NCBI GenBank assembly: GCA_009829735.1
Contig: CM020619.1
Span: 13,755,777 to 13,819,776 of the forward strand
Length of the DNA: 64,000 nucleotides
Direction of reading: 5' to 3'
DNA from: Pyropia yezoensis
Lineage: Eukaryota > Rhodophyta > Bangiophyceae > Bangiales > Bangiaceae
Shown: positions 1 to 9,180 of the stretch, piece after piece
How positions within the stretch are numbered: the stretch's first letter is position 1
How the letters are laid out: each line of letters begins with the position of its first letter
Notes under the pieces: model-generated
Database searches by the model: none
The model's input: the letters and a program-made list of their open reading frames with translations, nothing else
What the model was told of the DNA's origin: nothing
Position numbers and translations under genes: made by a program

Positions 1-360
1 GGCCTGGGGGGCCGCTTCCGCCGCCGCCGGGGCCGCTGGATCCGCGAGCTGCTCTCGCGACGACCGAGACTCGGGTTGCTTTGATTTGACGAGGTTCTTC
101 TTTCAGTGCTTCTCTCATGTTTGACTGTTTCTGTTGATGCTGACGTGTTTTTGTTTGCGGTCGGGCCGCTTTTGCCACGTCGCGGTCGCCACGTCATCAC
201 CTGCTGGTGCGGTATCCTCGTCGCCGTCGTGGCGCGTTGGCTGGTCGCCTGTTCGGTTGTGCCGTATGCCCGTCCTCTTTTGAGGGGTCTGTCCCTGCCC
301 GTGCCCATGCTGCTAGACCCGGCAGTACTGCTACTCGGCTTCATTGTTGCGGTTGGCTGC

Positions 361-414
361 GCTGCGCCGGTTGGCGGCGCTGCGCCGGTTGGCGGCGCTG
401 CACCGGTTGGCGGC
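361..414. repeat. 18-bp tandem repeat, three copies
   Basis: Three adjacent 18-bp units of the form GCTGCGCCGGTTGGCGGC, the third with one substitution. They lie just upstream of the KDZ transposase start. A small reading frame (106-477) crosses them and its stop overlaps the ATG at 477, but nothing else supports it as a gene. I see nothing else identifiable in 1-476. Confidence 0.85.
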
Positions 415-476
415 GCTACACCTCCTCCGCCGCGTGCCGTCGATGATGCTCTTTCCAGTGCCGCAGTAGCTCTGTG

Positions 477-1703
477 ATGTCAAGCTCAGACGACGGTGAC
501 CCTGAGCCCGTGTTTCACGATCCCGTTTCCTTCTCGGTTCCCTGCGACCCCACCCTCATAGCCGCGGTCAGTCAACACGTGGCCGATCTACCCCTGTCTG
601 GCCTCGGCTGCGTTGTGCAAGCCGATGCTGATGGCCCTAAGAGCTTACCCGCATGCGTAGGTTGGACGGCTGGCCCGGCCGTCGCTGACTCGCCAGAATA
701 TGCGGTGGCCGTTCCAGGGGAGGGGCTGCCCGGTGCCAATCCCCCGCGTCATCGTGCAGCGGCTGGCCGTGCGCCTGGTCAACCACCACCAGACGGCGCT
801 GATGACGTTGATGGGGACGACGCAGGCGCTGGCGCGTCTGAGCCGCAGGGCATTGAAGCTCGTCCGCGTCCCGTGCCTCCCGTGCGTCGTGCGCCTCGTC
901 ACCTCGTTCGTGTGCCGGAGGGGGATGGCATGGGCGAGGCCCTTACTGCGTGTGTCCGTCGTTGTTGCGGCTTGCCCTCATCGACGCTAGTGGGGAAGGG
1001 CGCTGCCGCGGTTTCGGCGACGTTGGTTGGGGACTCCACGACGCGCGCACGCGCCATCGTCCTGCGCTACGGGGCCGCCAAGCGTGACGCCGTTTTGTGG
1101 GTGTCTTCCATGGGTGGCTTTATGTGCTCCTGTTTCATGGGCACGCAGAATGCACTGTTGCTGTCCGTGTCGGGGCGAAGCTCGGACTGCAGGCATTCGT
1201 CATTGCTGCGTAAGTGCGTCGGCGACGCGGGTGTGGCCGTCACCATGTTTCAACGGTGCATGAGATTGCCGGCAGCGGCTCACGACTATGCTGTGCACCG
1301 CCAATTTGGCGGTACTGTCGTGTGGACAGCGTTGTACCAAGAGGTGTACTCTCTCGTCATGTTCACCCCCGGCGGCGTCCCGACATGCATTGCTCCTGGT
1401 TGTCGGCGCTTCCGTGGCCGCTGTGGCCACGTTAAGCTAGTGCGTCCTCTGAACCAGGAGCTCAAGGTGACCAGTGCCCTAAGTGCTGCGTTGAACGGCG
1501 GTGATCGAGCCATCCCTCGCCAGGTATCGCAGGCCTCAAACGATCGACCCTCTTTTCTGAGTTCGTCCGAAGAGGACCAAGGCATAGAGAAGCTGCCGTC
1601 GGACACAAGTCGTGGCGACGACGACTCTGATGAGGTGCTCTTGTCCAAGCGTGTGCCACGGAACCTGTTGCCCTGTGTTGGCGAAATTAAGGAGGGCGAT
1701 GTA
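477..1703 (+). pseudogene. KDZ transposase, 5' part of exon 1 (interrupted)
   Basis: This is the N-terminal 409 codons of the KDZ-class transposase gene whose main part lies at 23863-27144. The start is the ATG at 477, just after an in-frame GTG. A SWIM-like zinc finger is visible: C217-x-C219, then C238-x-H240. A second Cys/His cluster follows (C304, C309, C316, H318). SWIM-type fingers are expected to bind DNA or protein. The frame is open to 1703, where an LTR retroelement is inserted. Continuing at 23526, after one copy of the ATGTA duplication, keeps the same reading frame. The listed end is therefore the break and not a natural terminus. The insertion separates this part from the catalytic core, so the copy is probably inactive unless the retroelement is spliced out. 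Confidence 0.7.
1699..1703. other. Target-site duplication, left copy (ATGTA)
   Basis: ATGTA lies immediately before the first LTR and recurs immediately after the third LTR (23521-23525). Five bp is a usual duplication size for Ty3/gypsy integrase. The middle LTR is followed by GGCCC, not ATGTA, so the two outer LTRs bound the original insertion. Confidence 0.85.
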
Positions 1704-2355
1704 TGTGGCATAAATACCCCCCCCGCACCGCACCCGCCTAAGGGGACGGGGGCGTGCAGGGGTCGGGCCACGGGCGGAACGGGACGCTGCCAGCGCCAAG
1801 TGCTGGCAGCACGCCCGCCGCCGCCCGGGCGACCCTGCCCCCCGACGCCTGCTGGCGTCGGGCGGCACCTGCGGCCGCGACTGGTGATCCGCCACCAGGC
1901 GTGACCCCCCCTGGGCAAACAAGTGGCGGGCGTGCGCCGGCGGGCGATCCCACCACTCATTGGAGCTCCCGGGCTCGTGGAGGGCAGCCACGTGGAGCCA
2001 GATCTAGTACTCCCTGTGACAACCGACGGGAGTTACCCGTCGGTTGTGGCAAGCCCTTTCGGGGGGTACTTAACTATTTTCGCATGTACTTATCGTCTTG
2101 GAGGGATTTCTTATCGTTTCTCAGGACAGGCCGGCCCAACCGGGTCGGCCTCGCCGATCGAGGGTTGCGACCGGCCGGCGGGGCCCTCTTCAGGGCCCGC
2201 GCCGGCGGTCTCGTCTCGCATCTCCTTGCTCGGCAGGTTTACACGTATCCTTCTTTGTCCCGTTTACTTGCCTTTGACTTGGCACTGCGGTTACGAGCCT
2301 GTACGTGATTCCTCCCCTTGGGTACGGTCCCCCGCGGGGGTCCCGTCTTGCCACA
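1704..2355 (+). repeat. LTR 1 (5' LTR of copy A), 652 bp
   Basis: It begins TGTGGCA and ends TGCCACA, a 7-bp terminal inverted repeat with the canonical TG...CA ends. By eye it matches LTR 3 throughout. LTR 2 is one base shorter, with five rather than six Gs near 2060. A TATA-like CATAAATACC lies only about 5 bp inside the left end. The body contains a series of perfect hairpins at 1786-1810, 1841-1862, 1881-1898, 2019-2047 and 2181-2198. Confidence 0.93.
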
Positions 2356-2356
2356 T

Positions 2357-2372
2357 TGGTGGAGCAGCAGGG
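2357..2372 (+). other. Primer-binding site
   Basis: TGGTGGAGCAGCAGGG starts one base after LTR 1. It is complementary to a tRNA 3' end reading CCCTGCTGCTCCACCA, that is, CCA plus discriminator A, the acceptor strand and part of the T stem. The tRNA species was not identified. Copy B lacks this segment. Confidence 0.7.
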
Positions 2373-2618
2373 GATACGCTGACGCGCGTCGTCCGGGACG
2401 ACGACGCGGACGTGTGTCTTCATTTTGACGGTCAAGACGGTTGACGTTGTCAACGTGCACCTGGACCTGGGCGGCCGGAACGCAAGGCTTAGCCGGACCC
2501 AGATCAAGGTTGTGGTGAGCGGAGCTCACCACCGCAAGGGCTCGGCGCGGGCGGCAGCCCCGCGTCCGACATCTACCTCCGGTCCTAGACGGGGGACCGA
2601 GCTCAACCTCGAGGCAAC

Positions 2619-4487
2619 ATGGACCCGCACCTGCCGGCGGACTATGTGCCTCCTGGGGGGACGCGCCGACAGGGCGTCACCACGAGATCTACCTCCAACG
2701 CCCAAGACCAAGCCGGTAGCAACCAAGCCGCCGGCGCTCAAGGCACTGTTGACCCTCCGCCCGTTCTCCTACCTGATCCTCGTCAAGCTGACGAGGACCC
2801 GTTTGACGACCCGCTGTTGTTTCCAGCGGACACGGCGTCGGCGACTTTGCCGACGCCAGCCGCCACGGCGGGAGACGCCGGCCGGATTGCTGCGTACGAG
2901 GCTGCCCACGCAAGGGTGGAGCAGGCCCTACTCGACGAGCAGACCAACGTCGCGGAGATGAGCCGCCGACTGCAGCAGCAGCAAGACCTGATCCTGCAGC
3001 TGCAGCAGTCGTCATCCATCTACAAGTCCGCGAGCGGATCCAAGAAGAAGTCCCGAGCCGACAAGAAGGACAAGACCAAGAGCCGCAAGGAGCCTACACC
3101 TTCGCCTGTCAAGAAACAACAAGACAAGGCGGAGCTCCTCGCGGGCCTCCAAGCTCTCCTTCAAGTGTATGACGAGAGCCCCGCCCAAGCCCTGACTGGA
3201 CGCGGCCGTCATGCACGCAAGGGCCCTCGTCGCGGTCGACGCGACGAGGCCCCGCTCAGTCCCCGGTCATCAACAACGACCAGCCGATCGACGTCCAAAA
3301 GTCGGGCGTCGTCATCGGACTCGTCATCGGGGCCCCCGACACCCCCTTCACCACCGTCGTCACCGTCGGAAAACTCCGACGGCTCTATGACGGAAGAAGA
3401 AGAGGCTATCCGCCCTCGCCGCCGCCGACATTATCGGCGTCGTGCCGAGGAAGACCGCGAGGTGTACGACCGGCGCTTGGCAGTGCAAGCTCCCAACCGA
3501 CGCTACCGACGTCTTCTTTCGTACAAGACGTACTTCCTGGAGGATACGCGCCTGGCGTACCCACCCCGTCTGGTCAAGAAGGCGTACAAGCTGAACAAGT
3601 GCTTGAACGGACCGTTCCAAGGACAAGCCCCCTTCAATGGAAAGGACCCCCTTGGCATCTTCGGGTTTCTCTCGACGTTCAAGAGAGCTTGTGACGCCGC
3701 CGGGGCGTCACACGGCCAAGCCTTGCCGTTGCTAAGCTTCCGCCTCGAAGGGCAAGCCAAGCTGTCTTTCGTCTCGGCAAGGTCGAGCCAAGCCAAGAAC
3801 GACCGCCACGCCATCCGCACCTACGGGGATGGAGTCAACTGGCTGTTGCAAAAGTACGCAACACCCGACAAGTTGAACGAGGCGTACTCGGACATCATCT
3901 CTGCCCACCAAGAGCAAGAAGAAGCTCCTCGTTCGTTCGGCGAACGCCTGGAACGCATGTGCGATCGACTCGACGGTCTCTTCAACAGCGGCGATATCGT
4001 TGACACCTTCGTCAACGGCCTCAACGACGCTGTCAAGGCGCATGTGCTCACCTTCCAGATGACCAAGAGCCGCGTATCGCTCCCCGAGGCGATCACGGCT
4101 GCCCAAATCTACTGGACCGGCATCCAGAAGATGAAGGTCGACTTGCGTCGACACATCCGGAACACCACGACTCCGATCCGAGTCGCTACGGTGCCCGACG
4201 CGGTGGGCGTGGCAGCAGCGGTAGTGACACCACCGCTACCGCCCCGCTTCGCGCGTGTCGAACGAGACACGCCAGCGGTACCAAGGCCGCGATCGCCGTC
4301 ACCCCGTCGAGCAGCGGCCCCGACGGACGAGTGCTACAACTGCCACAACTTCGGTCACTTCCTAGCGGAGTGCCCCGAGCCCCGGCGCCCGCGGCGTCAA
4401 GATCGCGACGCAGGCCGCGTCAACGCGGTCGTCGACGCAATGGTCGACGAGCAAGTCAACCCACAGGAGCAGAACCAGGAAAACTAG
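2619..4487 (+). CDS. gag: Gag polyprotein, copy A
   Basis: This 622-aa capsid/nucleocapsid protein packages the element's RNA in cytoplasmic particles. The start is the ATG at 2619, about 260 bases after the LTR. Domains in order are a Gln-rich predicted coiled coil (about 95-130), a Lys/Arg-rich low-complexity stretch (about 130-285), a retrotransposon-gag capsid-like region (about 310-510), and one CCHC zinc knuckle, C572-x2-C575-x4-H580-x4-C585. It ends at TAG 4485-4487 and overlaps the pol frame. Pol is expected to be made by -1 frameshifting at the last gag codons. A single knuckle and a separate gag frame are ordinary for Ty3/gypsy elements. Confidence 0.92.
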   Translation: MDPHLPADYVPPGGTRRQGVTTRSTSNAQDQAGSNQAAGAQGTVDPPPVLLPDPRQADEDPFDDPLLFPADTASATLPTPAATAGDAGRIAAYEAAHARVEQALLDEQTNVAEMSRRLQQQQDLILQLQQSSSIYKSASGSKKKSRADKKDKTKSRKEPTPSPVKKQQDKAELLAGLQALLQVYDESPAQALTGRGRHARKGPRRGRRDEAPLSPRSSTTTSRSTSKSRASSSDSSSGPPTPPSPPSSPSENSDGSMTEEEEAIRPRRRRHYRRRAEEDREVYDRRLAVQAPNRRYRRLLSYKTYFLEDTRLAYPPRLVKKAYKLNKCLNGPFQGQAPFNGKDPLGIFGFLSTFKRACDAAGASHGQALPLLSFRLEGQAKLSFVSARSSQAKNDRHAIRTYGDGVNWLLQKYATPDKLNEAYSDIISAHQEQEEAPRSFGERLERMCDRLDGLFNSGDIVDTFVNGLNDAVKAHVLTFQMTKSRVSLPEAITAAQIYWTGIQKMKVDLRRHIRNTTTPIRVATVPDAVGVAAAVVTPPLPPRFARVERDTPAVPRPRSPSPRRAAAPTDECYNCHNFGHFLAECPEPRRPRRQDRDAGRVNAVVDAMVDEQVNPQEQNQEN

Positions 4488-4526
4488 GGGGTCGGCCGCC
4501 CAAGCCCGGAGCAGCCGACCGACCCC
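4478..4526 (+). promoter_or_regulatory. Candidate -1 ribosomal frameshift site with stem-loop
   Basis: The heptamer GGAAAAC (4478-4484) is read G GAA AAC in the gag frame and is followed directly by the gag stop. Pol is in the -1 frame and has no stop across this point. Three bases downstream, GGGGTCGG (4488-4495) can pair with CCGACCCC (4519-4526). An alternative 7-bp pairing is 4490-4496 with 4514-4520. A slippery heptamer followed by a stem is the classical retroviral arrangement. Copy B repeats the sequence at about 15240-15288. Confidence 0.65.
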
Positions 4527-7500
4527 GTGACCCCGGCAAACCTTCCCGTGACCCGACCAAGCGCTCAACCTCCATCCTCAACGCGGCCTACCGGCACTAC
4601 ACCGTGCCACTGTGCCTGGGACCCGCCCCAGAGCACATGCGTGCCATGCACCCGACGCTCGACACCGGCGCAGGCCTTAACCTCATTCGGGTTGATGCCC
4701 TGCCCAAAGACTGGCCTTCGTACGCTACGAAGGAACGAAGGACACCTAACGTAGTGGATGCCAATGGCAACCCACTTCCGGTCATCACGGCTATCAACAT
4801 CATCGTCGACACCGGCAACGTCAAGATGATCTCGACGTTCCACGTCGTGGCAAGCATGGCTGTGCCGGCCATACTTGGCACACGATTCATCAACCAGCAC
4901 GTGGAAGCTATCTACCCACGATTGGGGAAGGTGTACTGGGCAGCCCCCGACTCGCCACAGTCGGTGTGCATGCCCATCCTTGACGCGGACGTCAAGCAAC
5001 TTCAACAAGGGAAGGTGCGTCTCGCCAAGCGGACGACGCTGCCACCCCTGTGCGAGGTAATCGCACAGACGAATTGCGACATCCCCGGGTTGGTCCACGT
5101 CCAGACCAACTCTCGGCTGCACCAGAGGCACCAGATCATCTTGGCGAATGGGCTGGCGTCCTCATCACCCGGCGTGCCCTTCCAAGTCAAGCTCTGCAAT
5201 GTCGGTACTGCGACCCGACATCTCAAGAAGGGCACCGTCATTGGGTTCGCCGAGGTCTACTCCGGGCCCGTCATCGCCCTCGTCGATGAAAAACCACAAC
5301 CTCCGGCGGCCAAGCCCCCACCGTCGATCGAAGACGTGGATCTTACGGACGCACCCAAGAACCTGCACGCCCGCATCCGCAAGATGCTGGACAAACACAA
5401 GATCATGTGGGATGGCAAGCTCGGCTCCATCCACGCCACCGTCCACCGTATCGAAACGGAAGACAACACGCTACCCATCCACATGGCCCCGTACCGGACC
5501 GGCTTGCGCAAGCGCGAGATCATCACGGACTGCGTCAACGCGATGCTGAAGCAAGACGTCATCAGACCAAGCCGCAGCGACTGGTCGAGCCCAGTCGTCG
5601 TCGTTCCCAAGAAGAACGGCAAGCCAAGGTTCTGCGTCGATTACCGACGCCTTAACGCGATCACCAAGAAGGACACGTACCCCATCCCTCGGATGGACGA
5701 CTGCCTAGACTCCTTGGGCGAGGCGCAGTTCTTCTCAACGCTCGACTGTACGGCGGGGTACTGGCAAGTGCCCCTCCGCAAGGAGGATCAAGAGAAGACG
5801 GCCTTCGCGTGCCATGACGGGCTCTTCGAGTGGGTCGTCATGCCGTTCGGGCTTACGAATGCACCCGCGACCTTCCAACGAGCCCTCGACATCATCTTGT
5901 CGGGCCTCAAGTGGCAGATGTGCCTCGTCTACCTTGACGACGTCATCGTCTTCTCCAAGACGGCGGAAGACCACGTGCGCCATCTTGACTTGGTCTTGAC
6001 ACGTCTGCGCAAGGCAGGCGTCACGCTCAACCTCGAGAAGTGCGCCTTCTTCAAGCGCGAGGTCGAGTACCTCGGGCACATCATCTGCCCCGGCCAGCTG
6101 AAGGTGCACAACAAGAACACCGACGCCCTTCGGGAGGCAAGCTTCCCCAAGACCAAGACACAGATGAAGAGCTTCCTCGGGGCCTGCAACGTCTATCGGC
6201 GCTTCGTCAAGGACTTCGCCAAGAGAGCACGCCCCTTGACCGAGCTGACCAAGAACGACGTTGGCCCCGAGCTGCCGCAGCCAACGGACGCGCAACGCGC
6301 GTCCTTCGAGGACCTCAAGGGGGCACTAGTGTCTCCACCCGTGCTCACCATCCCGCATCCAACACGTCGCTTTGTAGTCGACGTCGACGCGTGCGCAGAC
6401 CAACTGGGATGCGCCTTGCTGCAGGAACAACAAGACGGTGAGCTGCTGCCCGTCGGCTTCTACAGCCGCACGCTCAAGCCAGCCGAGCAGAACTACTGCA
6501 CGACCGAGCGCGAGTGCTTGGGCCTCGTCTGGGGTGTCTTGTACCTCCGACACTTCCTTGACGGCAACGTCTTCACGGTGCGCACCGACCACCAAGCGCT
6601 GCGGTGGATCTACAACACCACCGACCCGAGCAGTCGCTTGATGCGATGGCGACTGCGCTTGGCAGAGTTCACCTTCGACGTCCAGTACAAGCCTGGGGCA
6701 AGCCATCACGCCCCAGACTTCCTGTCGCGCACGCGCACGGACGCCTTGGACGACTCCGACATCGACGACGAGATCCCATGCTTGAGTCTGGCCGAGACGG
6801 CCAGAAGCTTGCAGAAGGGGCGGTACACGCACTCGACAAGGCTTACGCCGATTGCGTTCGACGACCTCGTGGCCGACCAAGCAACCGACGCCTTGTGCAA
6901 GGTGATTCGCGAGAAGATGGCCGACGACAAGGCCCCCAACTTCTCGATGAAGGGCGGCGCGCTGTACCGCCAAGGGGTCGACGGTGATCAACTCGTCGTA
7001 CCCCACAAGCACCGAGCCAAGCTGCTCGACCTTGCGCACTTCCCAACGACGGAGGGACATCCGGGATCGAACCGGATGTACTACTCAATGCGGCGCCGCT
7101 TTTACTGGCCATCGATGGCGACCGACGCCTACGGCGTGGTGACCAGGTGCGCAGCTTGTGCGCAGAGTCGACTGGCGTTGCGGCGCCACACGGCGCCAAT
7201 GAGGCTCTTCCCGTCGACCGAGCCGTTGACGGAGGTCAACGTCGACATCCTTGGGCCCCTGCCCAAGTCCTTGTCACGCAACAGGTACATCCTTGTCTTC
7301 ACCGACCGCTTCTCTAAGGTCGTCCGGTGCGTGGCCTTGCGGAAGATCACGGCCGTCACCGTCGCCTCGGCCTTGATCGAGGTGTGGGTGGCAAGCTATG
7401 GCCCCCCCGACATCCTCCTGTCGGACCAAGGAAGCCAGTTCATGTCGAAGTTCTTCCTTGCCGTCTGCCGCTCCCTCGGCATCGAGACGAGGGAGTCGAC

Positions 7501-9025
7501 GCCGTACCACCCGCAGACGAACGGCCAAGTGGAGCGGTACAACCGAACCATCATCAAGCAGATCCGGCACTACGTCGCGGACAACCCGAGGCGATGGGAT
7601 GAGCTATTGCCGATCCTCACGTACGCGTACAACACGCAGCCGCACCGCTCGACCGGAGTGGCCCCGTTCGAGATGGTCATCCCAAGGAGGATCCCCAACC
7701 TCTCGGTGCACAGCCCGCCGCCTGGCGTGGCCATCCAGGCGCACGGCACCACCAAGGACGGGTCGCCCTTGTCCGTCAAACGCTCCTTCATGGCCCGCCT
7801 CCGGAAGACCATCCCGTTGGTCGCCGAAGCGCTGCGCAAGACGCAGCAGCGGTACAAGAAGAACTACGACAAGAACCTTGCCATCCGGAACAAGGACGTC
7901 AAGATCGGCGACTACGTCTACCTCAAGAACAACCAGAGGGAGCACAAGTTGTCAAGCCTGACAACGGGCCCGTTCCTTGTCGTCGACCTCGACGACAAGA
8001 CCTTCGTCGTTCAGATGGGCGACGAGGAGAGCCGGGTGTCATGGGACCAAGCAACACCGGCACCGCGGCCGGACGCGGCCGGCCAGGCCAACTCGACGCC
8101 ACACGCCCTTCTCAAGGACAAGGTCAACCTAGCCGACCAACCGTCGGTGCTCGACGACTACCTCATCGACAAACTCGTTGGGCTGCGGATCGTTGATGGC
8201 GAGCACCAAGCACGTGTACGTTGGTGGGGGTACCAACGTGACGTAGACACTTGGAAGCCGCTTGACGAACTACCGAAGCACCTCGTGCTTCGGTACCTAC
8301 GGACCCAGAACAAGCAGGTCCCCGGGTACGACTGGGCCCCGATCAAGATGACTCTGCGTTCACAGAGCCAAGGCCTCCCACACCCCGATGCCCGCGTCAA
8401 CATTGTCGTCGACAAGGAGCCATGGGTCCCCACCATCGTGGCGTTCCACCAAGCCGCCGACGGACACGTCCAAGCGCGACTGCACTGGACTCACCCGCGT
8501 GGCGACGTGGGGGAGATCATCCCACTGTACTGCTTGCGCAGTACATTCCCCAAGAACTTCCCGCGCAACATACCCGAGCGCGATGACTGGACGACGCCCC
8601 GCGTCATCGTCGACCGGCTGGAACGCCTCCATGGCCCGCACACCATCGACTTGTTCGCCAATCGGGCGAACAAGCAGTTCCGTCGCTATGGGTCTGCGAA
8701 GGCAGACCCCGACGCAGTCTGGTGCGACTCGACGCGGCACTCTTGGGAACAAGAGAACGCCTGGGCCAACCCGCCCCCGTCGCTCCTGCCCAAGGTAGCG
8801 GACAGGCTGTCAAGTGGCCCCCCATTGTCACTTACGGTCATTGCCCCCAAGTGGGAAGGGCAAGAGTGGTACGGGGTCTTCATGGCGCAGTGCTTCGAAT
8901 ACGAGGAATTGCCCATGGAAGTTGCCGACTTCAAGCCGACAAGTACCAACTTGCTGGTCACCGAACACCCACCGGTGTGGACCATGATGTGTTTTCGCTT
9001 CGAGCGAAGTCACATTTATGGGTAG
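4481..9025 (+). CDS. pol: Pol polyprotein, copy A: PR-RT-RNaseH-IN-chromodomain-Dam-like
   Basis: The pol frame is open from 4331, but usable pol sequence probably begins at the frameshift near 4481. Residues here are counted from 4331. The protease motif is DTGA at D111. Reverse transcriptase has YLDD at 534-537. RNase H spans about 681-755. The integrase has the HHCC finger H903, H910, C940, C943 and the catalytic triad D972-x59-D1032-x35-E1068. A GPF-type C-terminal module and a chromodomain (about 1274-1324) follow, which mark the element as a chromovirus. About 240 further residues carry a DDWTTP motif, a DLFA..N motif (from about H1437) and NPPP at 1480-1483. This resembles phage Dam N6-adenine methyltransferases and the corresponding domain of DIRS elements. 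The frame is intact and probably functional. Confidence 0.93.
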   Translation, partial: KLGGRPPKPGAADRPRDPGKPSRDPTKRSTSILNAAYRHYTVPLCLGPAPEHMRAMHPTLDTGAGLNLIRVDALPKDWPSYATKERRTPNVVDANGNPLPVITAINIIVDTGNVKMISTFHVVASMAVPAILGTRFINQHVEAIYPRLGKVYWAAPDSPQSVCMPILDADVKQLQQGKVRLAKRTTLPPLCEVIAQTNCDIPGLVHVQTNSRLHQRHQIILANGLASSSPGVPFQVKLCNVGTATRHLKKGTVIGFAEVYSGPVIALVDEKPQPPAAKPPPSIEDVDLTDAPKNLHARIRKMLDKHKIMWDGKLGSIHATVHRIETEDNTLPIHMAPYRTGLRKREIITDCVNAMLKQDVIRPSRSDWSSPVVVVPKKNGKPRFCVDYRRLNAITKKDTYPIPRMDDCLDSLGEAQFFSTLDCTAGYWQVPLRKEDQEKTAFACHDGLFEWVVMPFGLTNAPATFQRALDIILSGLKWQMCLVYLDDVIVFSKTAEDHVRHLDLVLTRLRKAGVTLNLEKCAFFKREVEYLGHIICPGQLKVHNKNTDALREASFPKTKTQMKSFLGACNVYRRFVKDFAKRARPLTELTKNDVGPELPQPTDAQRASFEDLKGALVSPPVLTIPHPTRRFVVDVDACADQLGCALLQEQQDGELLPVGFYSRTLKPAEQNYCTTERECLGLVWGVLYLRHFLDGNVFTVRTDHQALRWIYNTTDPSSRLMRWRLRLAEFTFDVQYKPGASHHAPDFLSRTRTDALDDSDIDDEIPCLSLAETARSLQKGRYTHSTRLTPIAFDDLVADQATDALCKVIREKMADDKAPNFSMKGGALYRQGVDGDQLVVPHKHRAKLLDLAHFPTTEGHPGSNRMYYSMRRRFYWPSMATDAYGVVTRCAACAQSRLALRRHTAPMRLFPSTEPLTEVNVDILGPLPKSLSRNRYILVFTDRFSKVVRCVALRKITAVTVASALIEVWVASYGPPDILLSDQGSQFMSKFFLAVCRSLGIETRESTPYHPQTNGQVERYNRTIIKQIRHYVADNPRRWDELLPILTYAYNTQPHRSTGVAPFEMVIPRRIPNLSVHSPPPGVAIQAHGTTKDGSPLSVKRSFMARLRKTIPLVAEALRKTQQRYKKNYDKNLAIRNKDVKIGDYVYLKNNQREHKLSSLTTGPFLVVDLDDKTFVVQMGDEESRVSWDQATPAPRPDAAGQANSTPHALLKDKVNLADQPSVLDDYLIDKLVGLRIVDGEHQARVRWWGYQRDVDTWKPLDELPKHLVLRYLRTQNKQVPGYDWAPIKMTLRSQSQGLPHPDARVNIVVDKEPWVPTIVAFHQAADGHVQARLHWTHPRGDVGEIIPLYCLRSTFPKNFPRNIPERDDWTTPRVIVDRLERLHGPHTIDLFANRANKQFRRYGSAKADPDAVWCDSTRHSWEQENAWANPPPSLLPKVADRLSSGPPLSLTVIAPKWEGQEWYGVFMAQCFEYEELPMEVADFKPTSTNLLVTEHPPVWTMMCFRFERSHIYG

Positions 9026-9180
9026 ACGACTCCGTTGAACTTCCAACGAAAGATTGAATTTCTTTCGAAATCCCGACCCGGATTCATCGTTGTCCTCGAA
9101 ACAACGATCCCTGACTACAGCAACTGGTCACCACCCCGAGAACGGCCATCTACCTCCTCCCCCCCATCATGCAGGGGCAT

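Noticed and set aside
1685..1703. Polypurine-tract-like sequence (AAGGAGGG) to the left of LTR 1, suggesting another retroelement upstream
   Set aside because: The KDZ reading frame runs through it and the ATGTA duplication explains the junction; the similarity to the real tract at 12096 is probably chance.
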